DNA from: Gnetum montanum
Lineage: Eukaryota; Streptophyta; Gnetopsida; Gnetales; Gnetaceae
Reading direction: 5' to 3'
Assembly: GCA_015680685.1 (NCBI GenBank)
Contig: MNCI01026140.1
Span: 131,854 to 195,853, forward strand
DNA length: 64,000 nucleotides
Position numbers and translations under genes: made by a program. Positions 1-10,409 of the stretch are shown here, in pieces. The notes below the pieces were generated by a model. That model saw nothing but the letters and a program-made list of their open reading frames with translations, made no database searches and was not told the DNA's origin. Numbering within the stretch: position 1 is the first letter of the stretch; every line of letters starts with the position of its first letter.

Positions 1-108
1 TCAAGTTTGCTCTATCTTTGTTTTTTCATGTTGTTTTTGAGCATTATTTATGTGAGAGATTTATTTCTCAAACATGCCATGAACAAACAAAGATAGAGAA
101 AACTTGAT
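1..108. repeat. imperfect inverted repeat, cut by the window edge
   Basis: Bases 1-30 are the near-perfect reverse complement of about 79-108; both arms contain CTATCTTTGTTT or its complement, around a loop of about 48 bases. It could be one end of a foldback element or MITE. The left side is outside the window, so no element type or target duplication can be assigned. Confidence 0.7.
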
Positions 109-119
109 TGAGAGGGTAA

Positions 120-120
120 N
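120..120. other. ambiguous base (N)
   Basis: Single undetermined base, the only one noticed in the window. It lies 12 bases after the inverted repeat, where polymerase or assembly trouble is plausible. Confidence 0.95.
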
Positions 121-592
121 GTATGCATTGTGCTTTTAGCATATTCTTCTAAAATTATAAAACCTAGCCAACATAATCATAGATATTAATTATAGACATA
201 AGCTTAAAATAAAATTTATAATGTCTAAAACTTGATTAGGCAACCACAAGATAGGAGCAAGATAAAGGAGAAACAACCTTTTTTGCAACCTTGAAGCCAT
301 AAGCTTAAAATTAAAGTTTTCAACCCTCTTCAAAATGAAAAGGGGGTCCCCCTTCTATGCCAAATTGGCATGCCCATATTTGAAAGAGAAGAGGAAACTT
401 ATTGAAGCTAAAATATAAAGTAATGTACCCATACCCCACCAACTTTTGGATTCATTAGTCAACCCACATGGCTTAACACTCAAGTCTGCCATGTTAAGAT
501 TCAAGCCTTTCACTATCCTTGTTGGTAGCAACATGGTCGAATAGGCTGAAAATAAATTATTCTTATTAAATTTTTTTCCATTTCTTATTATT
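121..592. other. AT-rich stretch, nothing recognised
   Basis: No long reading frame, RNA gene or known repeat end was seen here. The same holds for 780-1114 and 1302-1470, which separate the direct repeats and the PPR relic. Confidence 0.5.
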
Positions 593-779
593 CTTAATTA
601 ATATATGAGACTATGAGTAATAGGAACTATGTGATAAAGTGGAAATGAGCATTTTGCAAATTTAGATGGCTTTGAAATAATCATAAATTAAAAAATTCTA
701 ATAAATAAAGTAAAAATCACACTTGATTCAACAAATTTTTGCTATATACAATTGTGTAACAACTTTGAACATATTTAAT
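593..779. repeat. 187-bp direct repeat, copy 1
   Basis: Begins CTTAATTAATATATGAG and ends near CATATTTAAT. It matches 1115-1301 over its whole length with scattered substitutions and few or no indels; the offset is 522 bases. It is non-coding in appearance. It could be a segmental duplication or the ends of a small element. Confidence 0.8.
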
Positions 780-1114
780 AAGAACTTTGTGATGATTTGG
801 AAGTGAGTGAGTGTTTTGTAGGATTGGATAAGTTTAAAGTAATGTTTAAAAAGTTAGAAAATAGGTCGAATTGACATGTTTCAAGAATCACGATAAATTG
901 GCAAGTCAAGTTAAATTATATTTAAAGGTTGCAAAAATATACCTAAATCTATTAATTTATTTCTAAAAATAAGGTTTATTATAAAAGTCATGTTGAGTCA
1001 ATTTAGGTTGGGGGCAAAAAATTTCTGATCTAGCCACTAATTGTTAAATCAGTGATTTATCACTAAATTAGAAAACTATGGTTTAAAGGAATTTAACTAT
1101 CTATCCTAAAGTCC

Positions 1115-1301
1115 CTTAATTAATATATGAGGCTATGTGCAATAGGAACTATGTGATAAAGTGGAAATGAGTGTTTTGCAAATTCATATGGCTTTGAAAT
1201 AATCATAAATTAAAAAATCATGGTTATTCAAATAAAAATCATGCTTGATTCAACAAATTTTTGCTATATACAACTGTGCAACAACTTTGAACATATTTAA
1301 T
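1115..1301. repeat. 187-bp direct repeat, copy 2
   Basis: Second copy of the repeat at 593-779. Differences are mostly transitions plus a changed patch near 1220. The intervening 335 bases show no coding signal. Confidence 0.8.
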
Positions 1302-1470
1302 TTTATTAATTCTCATCTTAAAATTGAATGAAATTTTCTTGGAGTTTCTTTTATTATCTTTAGTAAGACATTATGTGATTGCATGTCATTAACATGTCTC
1401 AAGGCATATTCTGGCATGTCTAGTTTGATTGCCATATTTATAACTATATTGTATGTAATTTCACTAGGAA

Positions 1471-1728
1471 TTAACTTTTTATTTCTTCAAAAAATTTTAG
1501 GGGTTGCTTTGGTCTATCTTCTTTGCTGTATGAATCTATTAAGACAATGAAAGTAAATCCATTGGGATTGAGACCTTCATTGTTAAATACACCTTCCCAT
1601 AACTCTATAACATGTCTGTGTAGTGAAGCTTTGTGAAAATATGTAATTATGTAATTATGCATTATAATAGATGGAGAGATTCCTCTATTATGAACTAAAG
1701 AATAGAATGATAACCATTCATTATACAT
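1471..1728 (-). pseudogene. PPR-protein fragment
   Basis: An 85-codon reading frame contains a pentatricopeptide-like stretch: HNYIITYFHK, then a segment with NPNGFTFIVLIDSYSK and a KFFEEIKS end. The spacing of P-N-x-x-T-F and L-I-D-x-Y-x-K matches the helix pair of a PPR repeat, at about residues 24-82. PPR proteins are organellar RNA-binding proteins, usually of 400 or more residues with an N-terminal transit peptide. Only one to two repeats are present here, with an in-frame stop just upstream of the Met and another soon after residue 85. It is most likely a relic or a retro-duplicated piece. It could be a chance similarity, but the motif order argues against that. Confidence 0.55.
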
Positions 1729-2288
1729 AGGAAACTATAGTTTTCAAAGTGTTACAAAATCTAGATGAATTAGTAGCTCAAATTGGTTCATTAAAAGAAA
1801 GCTACCATGGGCTAATATGCTTAAGTATATCTTCTAAAATTGTAATATAGTTGTAATTATAATACTTACTAAGGTAACACCATAAGAACTAGAGAACTAA
1901 GAGTAGAAATGTCTTAGGAAAAAGAAGATAGTGAAAAACATTATTAGAATTCTAACCATTATCATTTTTAGGTTTTTTTTAAAAGAAGCATCTAAACATT
2001 ATTTCAATCAATGCTCTTTACAATTTATTATAATAATTAATGACGTCAGGTCCTCATCTACAAATATCAAAACCAAAACTGTGAAACTATAGCTACCTTG
2101 TGCATATAGTCAACATTGAAAGCACTATAAGCTAGACTAGAGGCATTTCTCCAAACTTCCAAAGAAATCCTTAATTATTATCCTACCTTAAAAATACAAA
2201 GTAATAACTCTTTGATAAAAAAATATTCTAAATAATTTGATAATCAAAATATCATCTAAAAATAATACCTAATAAAATATTAAGTAAT
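1729..2288. other. AT-rich stretch before the first LTR
   Basis: No coding signal seen. The last five bases, GTAAT at 2284-2288, would be the left target-site duplication of the LTR starting at 2289, but the matching right copy was not found. Confidence 0.4.
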
Positions 2289-3173
2289 TGATGAGCGGCG
2301 AGATACCCCTACATCCAACCATATGAATCACAAGCATTCATGCACAATCCAGTCAAATTCTATGGATGGGACGAGTTCTACATCTAAATCGTTATGCTCT
2401 AATCATAGTTTGTTATCTTTCCACTTGGACAAGTGGTGGCTTTGTCACATATGGTTTAGTCCAAAGTAAGACATATGATGATGTCATCTAATCCTATGCT
2501 ACTCCTAATGATGATAAAGAGATTGATTAATTAAGCTAACAAAAATGGAAAATATGATCTAAACTAGCCTATGTTTGATGAGTATCTATCCCCAATCATT
2601 TGTACACACCTTGGACTTCATATAACTACCACTGGGATTGCCAAGTATATGTCACTAGGCTTGCCAAATAATACACTACTATGTTACCAAGTAATTACAC
2701 TTAAGCACTCTTGATTAAGTCATACTCATTTTTCTTAATGATAGGAATAGTAACTAGTAATAAATGAAAAAATTAACTAAAGAAAATAATAAATAATTAA
2801 ACAGTTCAATCAATAATAAATCTAAGTGGATGTTGCAATGATGGGGGTAATCTCGATCTTTATTTCCAGTCATGTAACACATCCAAGTACATCACACTCG
2901 AATAAGAATGTCGTATGACTACAAACATCACACTATGGGCATGCATTGGAAAATAATAGGATTGAAAATAAATAATCCATGAAAAAGCTAACTGAAATCT
3001 AAAACTAAAAATATCCCCCAACCATGCATCCAAGTGTTGTATTTATAGGCTAGCACAGAGGAGATGATATTGGATATCTAACATCATTTCTTGAGACTTA
3101 ATATCGCATATCCGATATCGGAGCCTAGATATCAGATATTCAATATTGGGGCTAACATAATCATTACTCATCA
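2289..3173 (-). mobile_element. LTR (family D1), 3' LTR of a minus-strand element
   Basis: The 885-bp segment starts TGATGAG and ends CTCATCA, a perfect 7-bp terminal inverted repeat of the TG...CA type. It is followed at once by TACCCCCACAAC, the complement of a G-rich polypurine tract, so this is the 3' LTR of a minus-strand element whose body lies to the right. A TATAAATA box (minus) lies at 3040-3047. Between it and the LTR end is a cluster of palindromic GATATC-type words (about 3068-3150), in the U3 position. I saw no second copy in the window, so family membership rests on structure alone. Confidence 0.75.
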
Positions 3174-3185
3174 TACCCCCACAAC
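3174..3185 (-). other. polypurine tract of the D1 element
   Basis: Reads GTTGTGGGGGTA on the minus strand, directly against the LTR start TGATGAGTAATG. A polypurine tract primes plus-strand DNA synthesis in LTR elements. Confidence 0.65.
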
Positions 3186-3385
3186 TAAATGAAAATTCAT
3201 CCTCAAGTTAAACAAAATAAGGAACAAGTTCTTTACAAAATGTTGGGAAGGTATGGAATTATTAACTGACTCAAACAATCAAATGAAAAATGGACTCTTA
3301 CATGGTGTAGTGATGTTTTACAAAAAAATTGGACATAATATTACAAGACACAAAATTAGGAAAGCTCATGTAGTTCTCAGAGGTA

Positions 3386-6340
3386 GTGGCTCCTCCATTA
3401 GTTGCTTCCCTTTATCGCCAGGCTTCTAAAATTTGTAATAGTTTAGGAGTGCCTGTAAGTTTTCTTCTTCTATTCTTGGATCATGTACCATCTAGGATAT
3501 TGAATCAATGTGTGTTGGTGTTGGTACATCCCAAGGATAGTGCAGTTGTAGAAACATTTTGTTGGCCTCCATGTACCAGGCCGCAAATTGTTATTGCTCC
3601 TCTTCGAATGTCCTAGCCTTTTCTTTGAACTCTTGATAATCTATGAGTCTCTTGGCCAAGTCTAAAGTGACATCCTTCTATCCATGGTAACAAGATTTAA
3701 CCACCTATAGTTCTTAGCTTGGAACATGAAGTTTATGCAAAGCAACTTTTTTATCTGCAAACTCTTTTTTGTATAATGCATAAGTGGTCACTACCTATTT
3801 CTCCAACTCACTTTTAGGCTAACTTGCTATTAACATGTTAAGGTTGGCATATTTGAGATTAGCCAATGCCATGTATTCTTTCAAATTTATTGATCTGTAG
3901 GTCTTTTTTCTTCACTTCTACCTAATGGACTAGTGCATAACTATCCAGATTGTCTACCAATCAGGATTCTATGTTGACATGAACCCAATGTGAGCTTTAG
4001 ACATCTAGATTTCTTTTTCATTTATCTACTTGTACATGCCTACTTGGTTCCAAAAGTGTTCTTTTAGCATTTTATGTTTCTTAGCCTCATTTTTCCACAA
4101 GCTTATTTCAATTGTGGACTTCTATCGAATGGCGTGGACCTATTGCATTAAGAGGGTTCTATTTTTTCTAGTCAATTTGCTAATATCTTGGTTGACCCTC
4201 ATTAATTGTTTTCTTAACTAATAGGCACTTTCTTCTAGAACATTCCTTTATTTTCTAATGTTGGTCAACTATGAGTTCTCTACAACAAGCTATTTATTTT
4301 CTTCTTGCATTACGGTCAATGCCTTTTTGTGGGCATAAGACTATGCATCAGTTACAAAGGAATTCCAGACCACCTTCTCGTTTTCACATTCGGTAGCTTT
4401 ATTCACCTCAATCAACTTGTTTAGCTACTCTATTTTAAATGAATTTAGCTAGTTATGTGTAATAAATTGGACAAGGTCCTATCTCTTAGCTCTCAGGGTG
4501 GTTAGCTCTTATTGCAAACATTGCAATTTAACATCTACATGTTCTACCCTAATCTCAACCATGACCAGCTTTCCCTAGGTCACTATGAGGTCTAACTATG
4601 TTGTAGTGACATCATTGAGGATGTCAAACAAGGTGGTCGTTACTTGTACCATTTGTAGCAGTCCATCTAATGTGTTGCATGAGTCATTGAAGTTCCAAAA
4701 ACCATCTACACATCTTTGGTCCCCATCAAATTAACTAAATGCACAATAGGCACATTGAAAGACCCTTTAATATGATCTATTATCACCTCTACTTCACTTG
4801 TTGCATCCTGATGTTGCATGACCACTACAATGGCACCTTCACTTGTTTCAAGTATCACCTAGAAGGATGTGGAGTTACCATAGATTTGACATGACCACTA
4901 GGATTCTTCCCTTGATTGTAGTAAGATCTATCCTCTTATTGGATTTGTTGAAATAGTGGGCTACACAACATTGTCAATGACTCTGAAGAGGCTAGATTCT
5001 TCTCTACTTTCCCAACTAAGTGTTTTTGTAATTTTCTATAAGTGGCTCATTGCCAACTTGTAGTATTTTGTCGATGGTGGTGGAACCTATGTTTTTTGGC
5101 ACTATTCAAGTTCCTCTTCTACTTCCTTTTTTGATTCTGCTTCCTTCTTTGGTTCTAATTCTTGACCAAGGTCTTTCCTTGCTGCTACTAGTTTAAGTAA
5201 TTTAGTGAAGAATGTATTCTAAGCCTTTCTAAGGATGTCATTTATGTACCCTAGGATTCCAGTGTGCTTGCATAATTTCTACATTAGGCAAGGAAATGGA
5301 AGTGTTGGCTTCCTTACCTTCTTCTCTTTAAACCATATTTGAATTTCTATGCAATATAATTAAGGAAGGTTATCCATTTATTTACCCATTAGTATGGCAC
5401 TTCCCCTAGCCACATATGTGGAGACCCTATTGAGCCCCTTGGTGGGGAAGAGGTGATATGTCCCTATCTTGCAATAGGTCCTCTCTTCCAAAGTCAATTC
5501 ATTATATGTTTTGTTATACTTGCTATATGCCTACCTCAACCACTAGGTGTCTTTTAATGTTGCAGTGGTTGGGTAGACAAATTTTTGGTCACACACTTAA
5601 TTGTTAAATGTATGGTGGGTTAGGCTATGAGGTGTGGTAACATGATGGATGTCTAGCCCACAATTGCATCCTGATCATGATATGGTATGCATGGATTTTT
5701 TGGCCTCCCCATGCTTGTAGATTCATTACTTGGTTTTGGAATTGGTGTAACAATGGGTGGTGGCCCTTATGTAGGATTAGAGGACAATGGTGGTGAAAAG
5801 GAACGCATTGCACCAAATTGGCATTGTGCTAGTTCAGACAATGTGGTCGATTCATGAGTGTTTTGCTCCTACCTATGGCCTTGTCTAAAGAAAGGATATT
5901 TCCAAGCTTGTGGTGGTAACCTACTAGTATCAGCATTTCTATGCACATTTGCAGCACAAGTGGCACTTGTTTGTGAATAGTGTGGTGTCAAACCTTCTAG
6001 TGTTACTGGTGATGGCATGTGATTAGGTGGAGTATGAGAATATAGAGGGTAGGATGGATGGTAAGAAGAACGAGGTGGTGATCACTCAAGGGATGTAATG
6101 GGTTGATGGTACTCAAGAGAGTGATAGTGGTGATTTGAAGTAGAGGACATAGAATTAGTTCGAGAAACAAGGTGTTGAACATAATATTTGTGTAGTTTTA
6201 GTGGATAGGAAGGATAGGGCTAATTTGATGATGGTATCCCCCATGACTGTGGTTGAAGATAGTGTTGAGGTTAGTAATAAGTCCTCCTAGGATAGTACAG
6301 TTGGTTGTGGGGCTATCTATAATCACCATGTGGGAAAGGA
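3386..6340 (-). pseudogene. decayed coiled-coil 'plant transposon protein'-like gene
   Basis: One minus-strand frame can be followed, with stops, for much of this span. The N-terminal part (about 6340-5630) is rich in Pro, Ser, His and Tyr. Next come HLFPTKGLNRVSTYVARGSA and, at about 5282-5305, LPFPCLM followed by KLCKHTGI. The pattern 'LPFP-L-hydrophobic...LC...G-V/I' is typical of retrotransposon-borne plant proteins annotated as putative plant transposon protein (Transposase_32, Pfam PF20167; assignment from memory of the motif). After it come Glu/Lys-rich and heptad-like segments to about 3386, including KRLIDYQEFKEKARTFEEE. Many stops are TAG or TAA, as expected from CAG or CAA decay. 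It lies in the sense of the D1 element, next to its 3' LTR, so it is probably cargo or a gag-like ORF of that element. Confidence 0.5.
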
Positions 6341-6419
6341 AATCTCCTGGGCATGTGCTTCTATACAAACTTTGATTCCCATTTTTTTGTAGGGTGAAAC
6401 CTTAATTTGGGTTTCATGG

Positions 6420-6939
6420 CCAAAGCTAGTTTTGACTTGCTTTTCCCACTAAGTGAGCTATGTTGCACTCAATAGACTTGGTGGTTTTCCCATCCAACAA
6501 GATGTGTTACATTTTAATAGACTTGATTTTCCCATTGGATGGGCTATCTTACACTCAATGGACTTGAAGGTGGAGCATAATGGAAGGATGTCATTACACC
6601 ATAGTGCATGAGTGTCAAACATAGGTCAACATTATTTTCCAAGGTATGGAACATCATCATTAGGGTACAAGGTTGGATTCAAGGAGTGGTATCAGAAGGA
6701 GGGCAATGATATGAGGCAAGCAATCTTGATAGGATGAACTTACCAAGTCTTGTGCATTAGAGTCACATGATGATCTACTACCACAATGAGTTGCACCTTT
6801 GCAAAGTCTCTAAGTCTTCATCATACACGAATAACTCCATGAGGACAAGAAAACCAAGCAAAGAAATCATGTTATAACATTACAATGCATACAAGCCACA
6901 TAATGGAATGATAGATAGAACCAAGCTACCTAGGTCACC
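6420..6939 (-). other. 3' untranslated tail of Element A
   Basis: Non-coding. Short blocks match the corresponding tails of Element C (57480-57790) and B1 (29560-29640), including 'gttgcacctttgca' and 'gaggacaagaaaacca'. It joins the D1 pseudogene at about 6340-6420 without a visible LTR, so a deletion or rearrangement removed the end. Confidence 0.55.
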
Positions 6940-7175
6940 ACTATTACCAGTTTAAGGTTGTGATGGGTCATGATACTAGTTTAAGGCCTTAGCAAGTTGT
7001 GTTTCTAGTTTAAAGTCTTAGCAGACTATGCTACCATTTTAAGTCCTTAGTAGGTTGTATTGTCAATTTAAGACCTCAGTAGGTTCTGATGCTAGTTTAA
7101 GGTCCTAATAAGCCATGGTTTCACTAGTTTTAGGTCATGCTAGGTCATCTTACTAGTTTAAGGCCTTGACAAGCC
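6940..7175. repeat. hairpin-motif array after pol (Element A)
   Basis: About eight units of roughly 30 bp, each with the core AGTTTAAGGCCTTAGnAGGCC or a variant. The GGCC/GGCC or GGTC/GACC arms can pair around a 5- to 6-base loop. The same kind of array follows pol in B1 (30330-30590), B2 (46025-46265) and C (58030-58260). Confidence 0.75.
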
Positions 7176-7193
7176 ATCAATGTTGGCTATTAG

Positions 7194-9800
7194 CTACATG
7201 TAGTAAGGCTTTAGATAAGATTGACTAATTAGATTGGCTAACTCATTTTCATCCATGTCTACTATTTTAAATGCACTATTTCTATAGGCTTTGGTGACCA
7301 AGAAAGGTCCTTCCTAGTTGGTTTAGAATTTTTCCACATGCTCATGGATGTCCTCGAGGACCAAGTCACCTTCCTTGATCTTATTCTTAGTCTAGTTATG
7401 GTTTTGTTGTCACTTTTGCCTCTCTAAATACTACTTAATATGAGCAAGTGTTTGTACATGTTGCTCTTCCACTAAGTCCAAGTCCATGGTATACAACTTC
7501 TTGATACGTTCATCATTGATGAAATTGAATAGGACTACTCGAAGTAATGGAACCTACAATTCAAGAGGTAAAACAACTTCAAAACAATAAACCAAGCTAT
7601 AATGCATTACACTTGTTGTGATACGATATGTTGTTCAATAAGCCTAAAGTGCATGGACAAGTCACTCATGCCACTTGTGTTTACTATTGCTTAGCATTTT
7701 CTCAAGCAAGTTTATGATGGCCCTATTACTTACCTCTACTTGATCATTGGCTTGAGGGTAATATGACAAGAAAGAGTGCTTAATGTCTAGGTGATGATAG
7801 AAATCCTTTGTTTCTTTACTACTAGATTATGGTCCATTGTCTATGACCATGATCATAGGAATGTCAAAATGAGCTACAATGTTATCTAGTATAAATTCAT
7901 AGACTTGTTTAGATGTTGTCTTTCTTTGGGGAATAGCTTCAACCTACTTTGTAAAGTATTTGGTTGTCATGATGATGAAGCTATGACTCGTAGAAGACTT
8001 AGACATTATTGATACAATGATATCCAACCCCCATCGTTGAAATGGCCAAGTTATCTAAGTAGTATGTAACTTAATTGGCTAACAGTGTTGACATGTTGAT
8101 CAGGAAACTCAAGGTCAATAGTTGCTTGGTCATCAACAAGTGAAACAATGAGTTATATTACTATGGGTTGACCCTTCATTGATTATTGAGAGATGTAATG
8201 AAGGCCAAACTCTGTAGTTATGGATTTCCATTTGGCTAGACTACTACTCTTATAAATATTGGTTGTTATGGCTATAAGTATGTTATCTTTACAAATGATG
8301 TTGACTTGGTTCCTGAAGAGGTAGTGTCTCCACTTCTTTAATGAGAAGACTAGTGCTAGACAATGCTTCTCCACTTCAGTGTATTGGGTCTCATGGGTAA
8401 CTAATGCATCACTCAGGTAGTATATTGGCATCTCTACTCCATCATCGCATTTTTGACAAAGTAGAGAGGAAATGGATGTGTTAGAGATAGCAAGGTAGAT
8501 GTAAAAAGGCTTACCTTCTTATGGAGGATAGACTATTAGTAGTTGTGCCAACTCTTGCTTAAGGTTTTCAAAGGTTTCTTAACATTGAGTTGTTCACTCA
8601 TAGTGAACTCCTTTCTTAAGAAAATGTTTCATGGATTGTAATTTATCCATAAGCCTAGTGATAAACCTACAAATAAATTGTAATATGCCTTGTAGTCCCT
8701 AAAGCTTCTTAAGGTTAATAGGTGCTACCAAGTTGGATATGGCCCTAACCTTATCATGATCGACACATATCCCTACTTCAAATACTATAAAGCTAAGCAT
8801 CTTATGAATCTTAACATCAAAGATACACTTCTTAGGATTGAGCCTAAGCTCATACTTGAGGCATCATTTAAGTACAAGATCAAGGTCATTAGCATGGTTA
8901 TTGGTCACTTTAAACTTAATATCTATATTGTCTATGTAATTGTTGAGAAAACCTAGCATGTAATCACTAAATATATACATCATGGCTTGTTGGTAGGTTG
9001 CCCCCTACATTTTTAAGGCCAAAGGACATCATTGTATAGAAAAAGGTACTAAAAGGGATCATGAAGGTCATGCTAAGTTGATGTTCTTAGTTAATCCTAA
9101 TATGGTTATATCCTAAGAACCCATCCATAAAGGACAACAAGGCATGCTTGATCATGGTATTGATAAGTTGATCAATAGTAGGCAAAGAAAAGTCATGCTT
9201 GATGGTTTCCTTATTTATATCTCAGAAAATTATGCAAATATGAATACTTCCATTTTTATTATGAACTACCACTATGTTGGATATCCATTCTGCATAGTCA
9301 ATAGCCCTAATGAAACTAGCTTTGTAGAGTTTTGTGATTTCATCATAGACTACCAAGGCCAAATTAGGTCTAATGTTGAGAACATTTTGCTTAATTGGTC
9401 TAATTGTAGTATCAAGTACGATGTTTTGTTATACTAGGCATAGGTCTAGGCCTAGCATATCTTCATATGATGAAGTGAAGGCAATATTGTCTTGTAGGAC
9501 CTTGGTGATGTCTTGAACCTATTAAGGTTCCGATGAGGAATTTAGTTTTAGGGGTTTTTCCTCACCATTGTGTGTTGTGACAAGAACCTCAATGAGAGAG
9601 TATTTAGTAATGTCATCAACCTCTAGGTCAAGGGTTTTAACTAGGTTTTTAGGCCATTCTAGAGGTTTTCCTATCGAGGCTATGTTGTCAACAAGACTTT
9701 CAAGCTCAAGATCTAGGTAATTAGGGTCAATACACCATTCAACATCACTGTAAGGCCCACTAAGGCTTAAAGAAAAATTGATCTACTCCTAGGTACTCAT
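7194..9800 (-). pseudogene. pol of Element A (RT, RNase H, integrase), decayed
   Basis: The minus strand encodes a Tat-type pol in the usual order. The YVDD box of reverse transcriptase has decayed to YIDNI (about 8930). The RNase H segment (8431-8183) reads YYLSDALVTHETQYTEVEKH with ALVFSLKKWRHYLF, the usual family signature. The integrase C-terminal part ends in LKPYYM-stop at 7194, matching LKPYYI-stop of B1 and B2. Many stops and frame changes are present, so it cannot be functional. RT copies RNA to DNA, RNase H removes the RNA strand and integrase inserts the product; family knowledge gives these roles. The right (N-terminal) limit is approximate. Confidence 0.8.
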
Positions 9801-10409
9801 ACTTCAATCTTGCATGTCAACCATAAACACATTAACTGGCACCTAGGTAAAGATGAGCAAATAATATCAAAATGTTGTAAAATTATGCAAATCTATGATA
9901 TAGAATGCAAAAAAAGGTGAACAAGGTCATATAAGGTTATAAGAGATGGAAAGAGAGAAATAAGATGAAATGAGAACTAAATAAAGGTCAAAAGAAGGCC
10001 ATGAAACGATTATAATAAGGTAAAACAAGGTCAACTAAGGTCATAAGCTTGCCAGTTTAAGGCCTTAGTGGGCCATGGTCACATGGTTCCAAATGGTGGC
10101 CAGGAAGGGCCAAACCCCATCATTCAATACCAATTAAAGGCTAAACAAGGCTATACAATGCTATAATGTAGAGAATAAAGGAAAAAACATTGAAATAGAA
10201 GTAGTATTGAAGGTAAAAAAGGACAACAATGCAACAATGATCAAAACAAGTCATAATATGATGAGACAAGATCACATAAGATAAAGTAGAATACACATTA
10301 TAAATCTTGGCCAACACATGATAAAAAAGGGCTAGATTTTGCTAGTTTTAGACCATAGTAGGCCATTTTTTTAGGATAAAAGGATTATAGATGAGCTTAG
10401 GCATTAACC
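9801..10409. other. spacer between pol and tandem array (Element A)
   Basis: No coding signal. It is A- and G-rich with many AAGGTCA-like words. Single copies of the hairpin motif occur near 10048-10075 and 10340-10362. In B1 the corresponding interval carries the 50-bp array. Confidence 0.5.
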
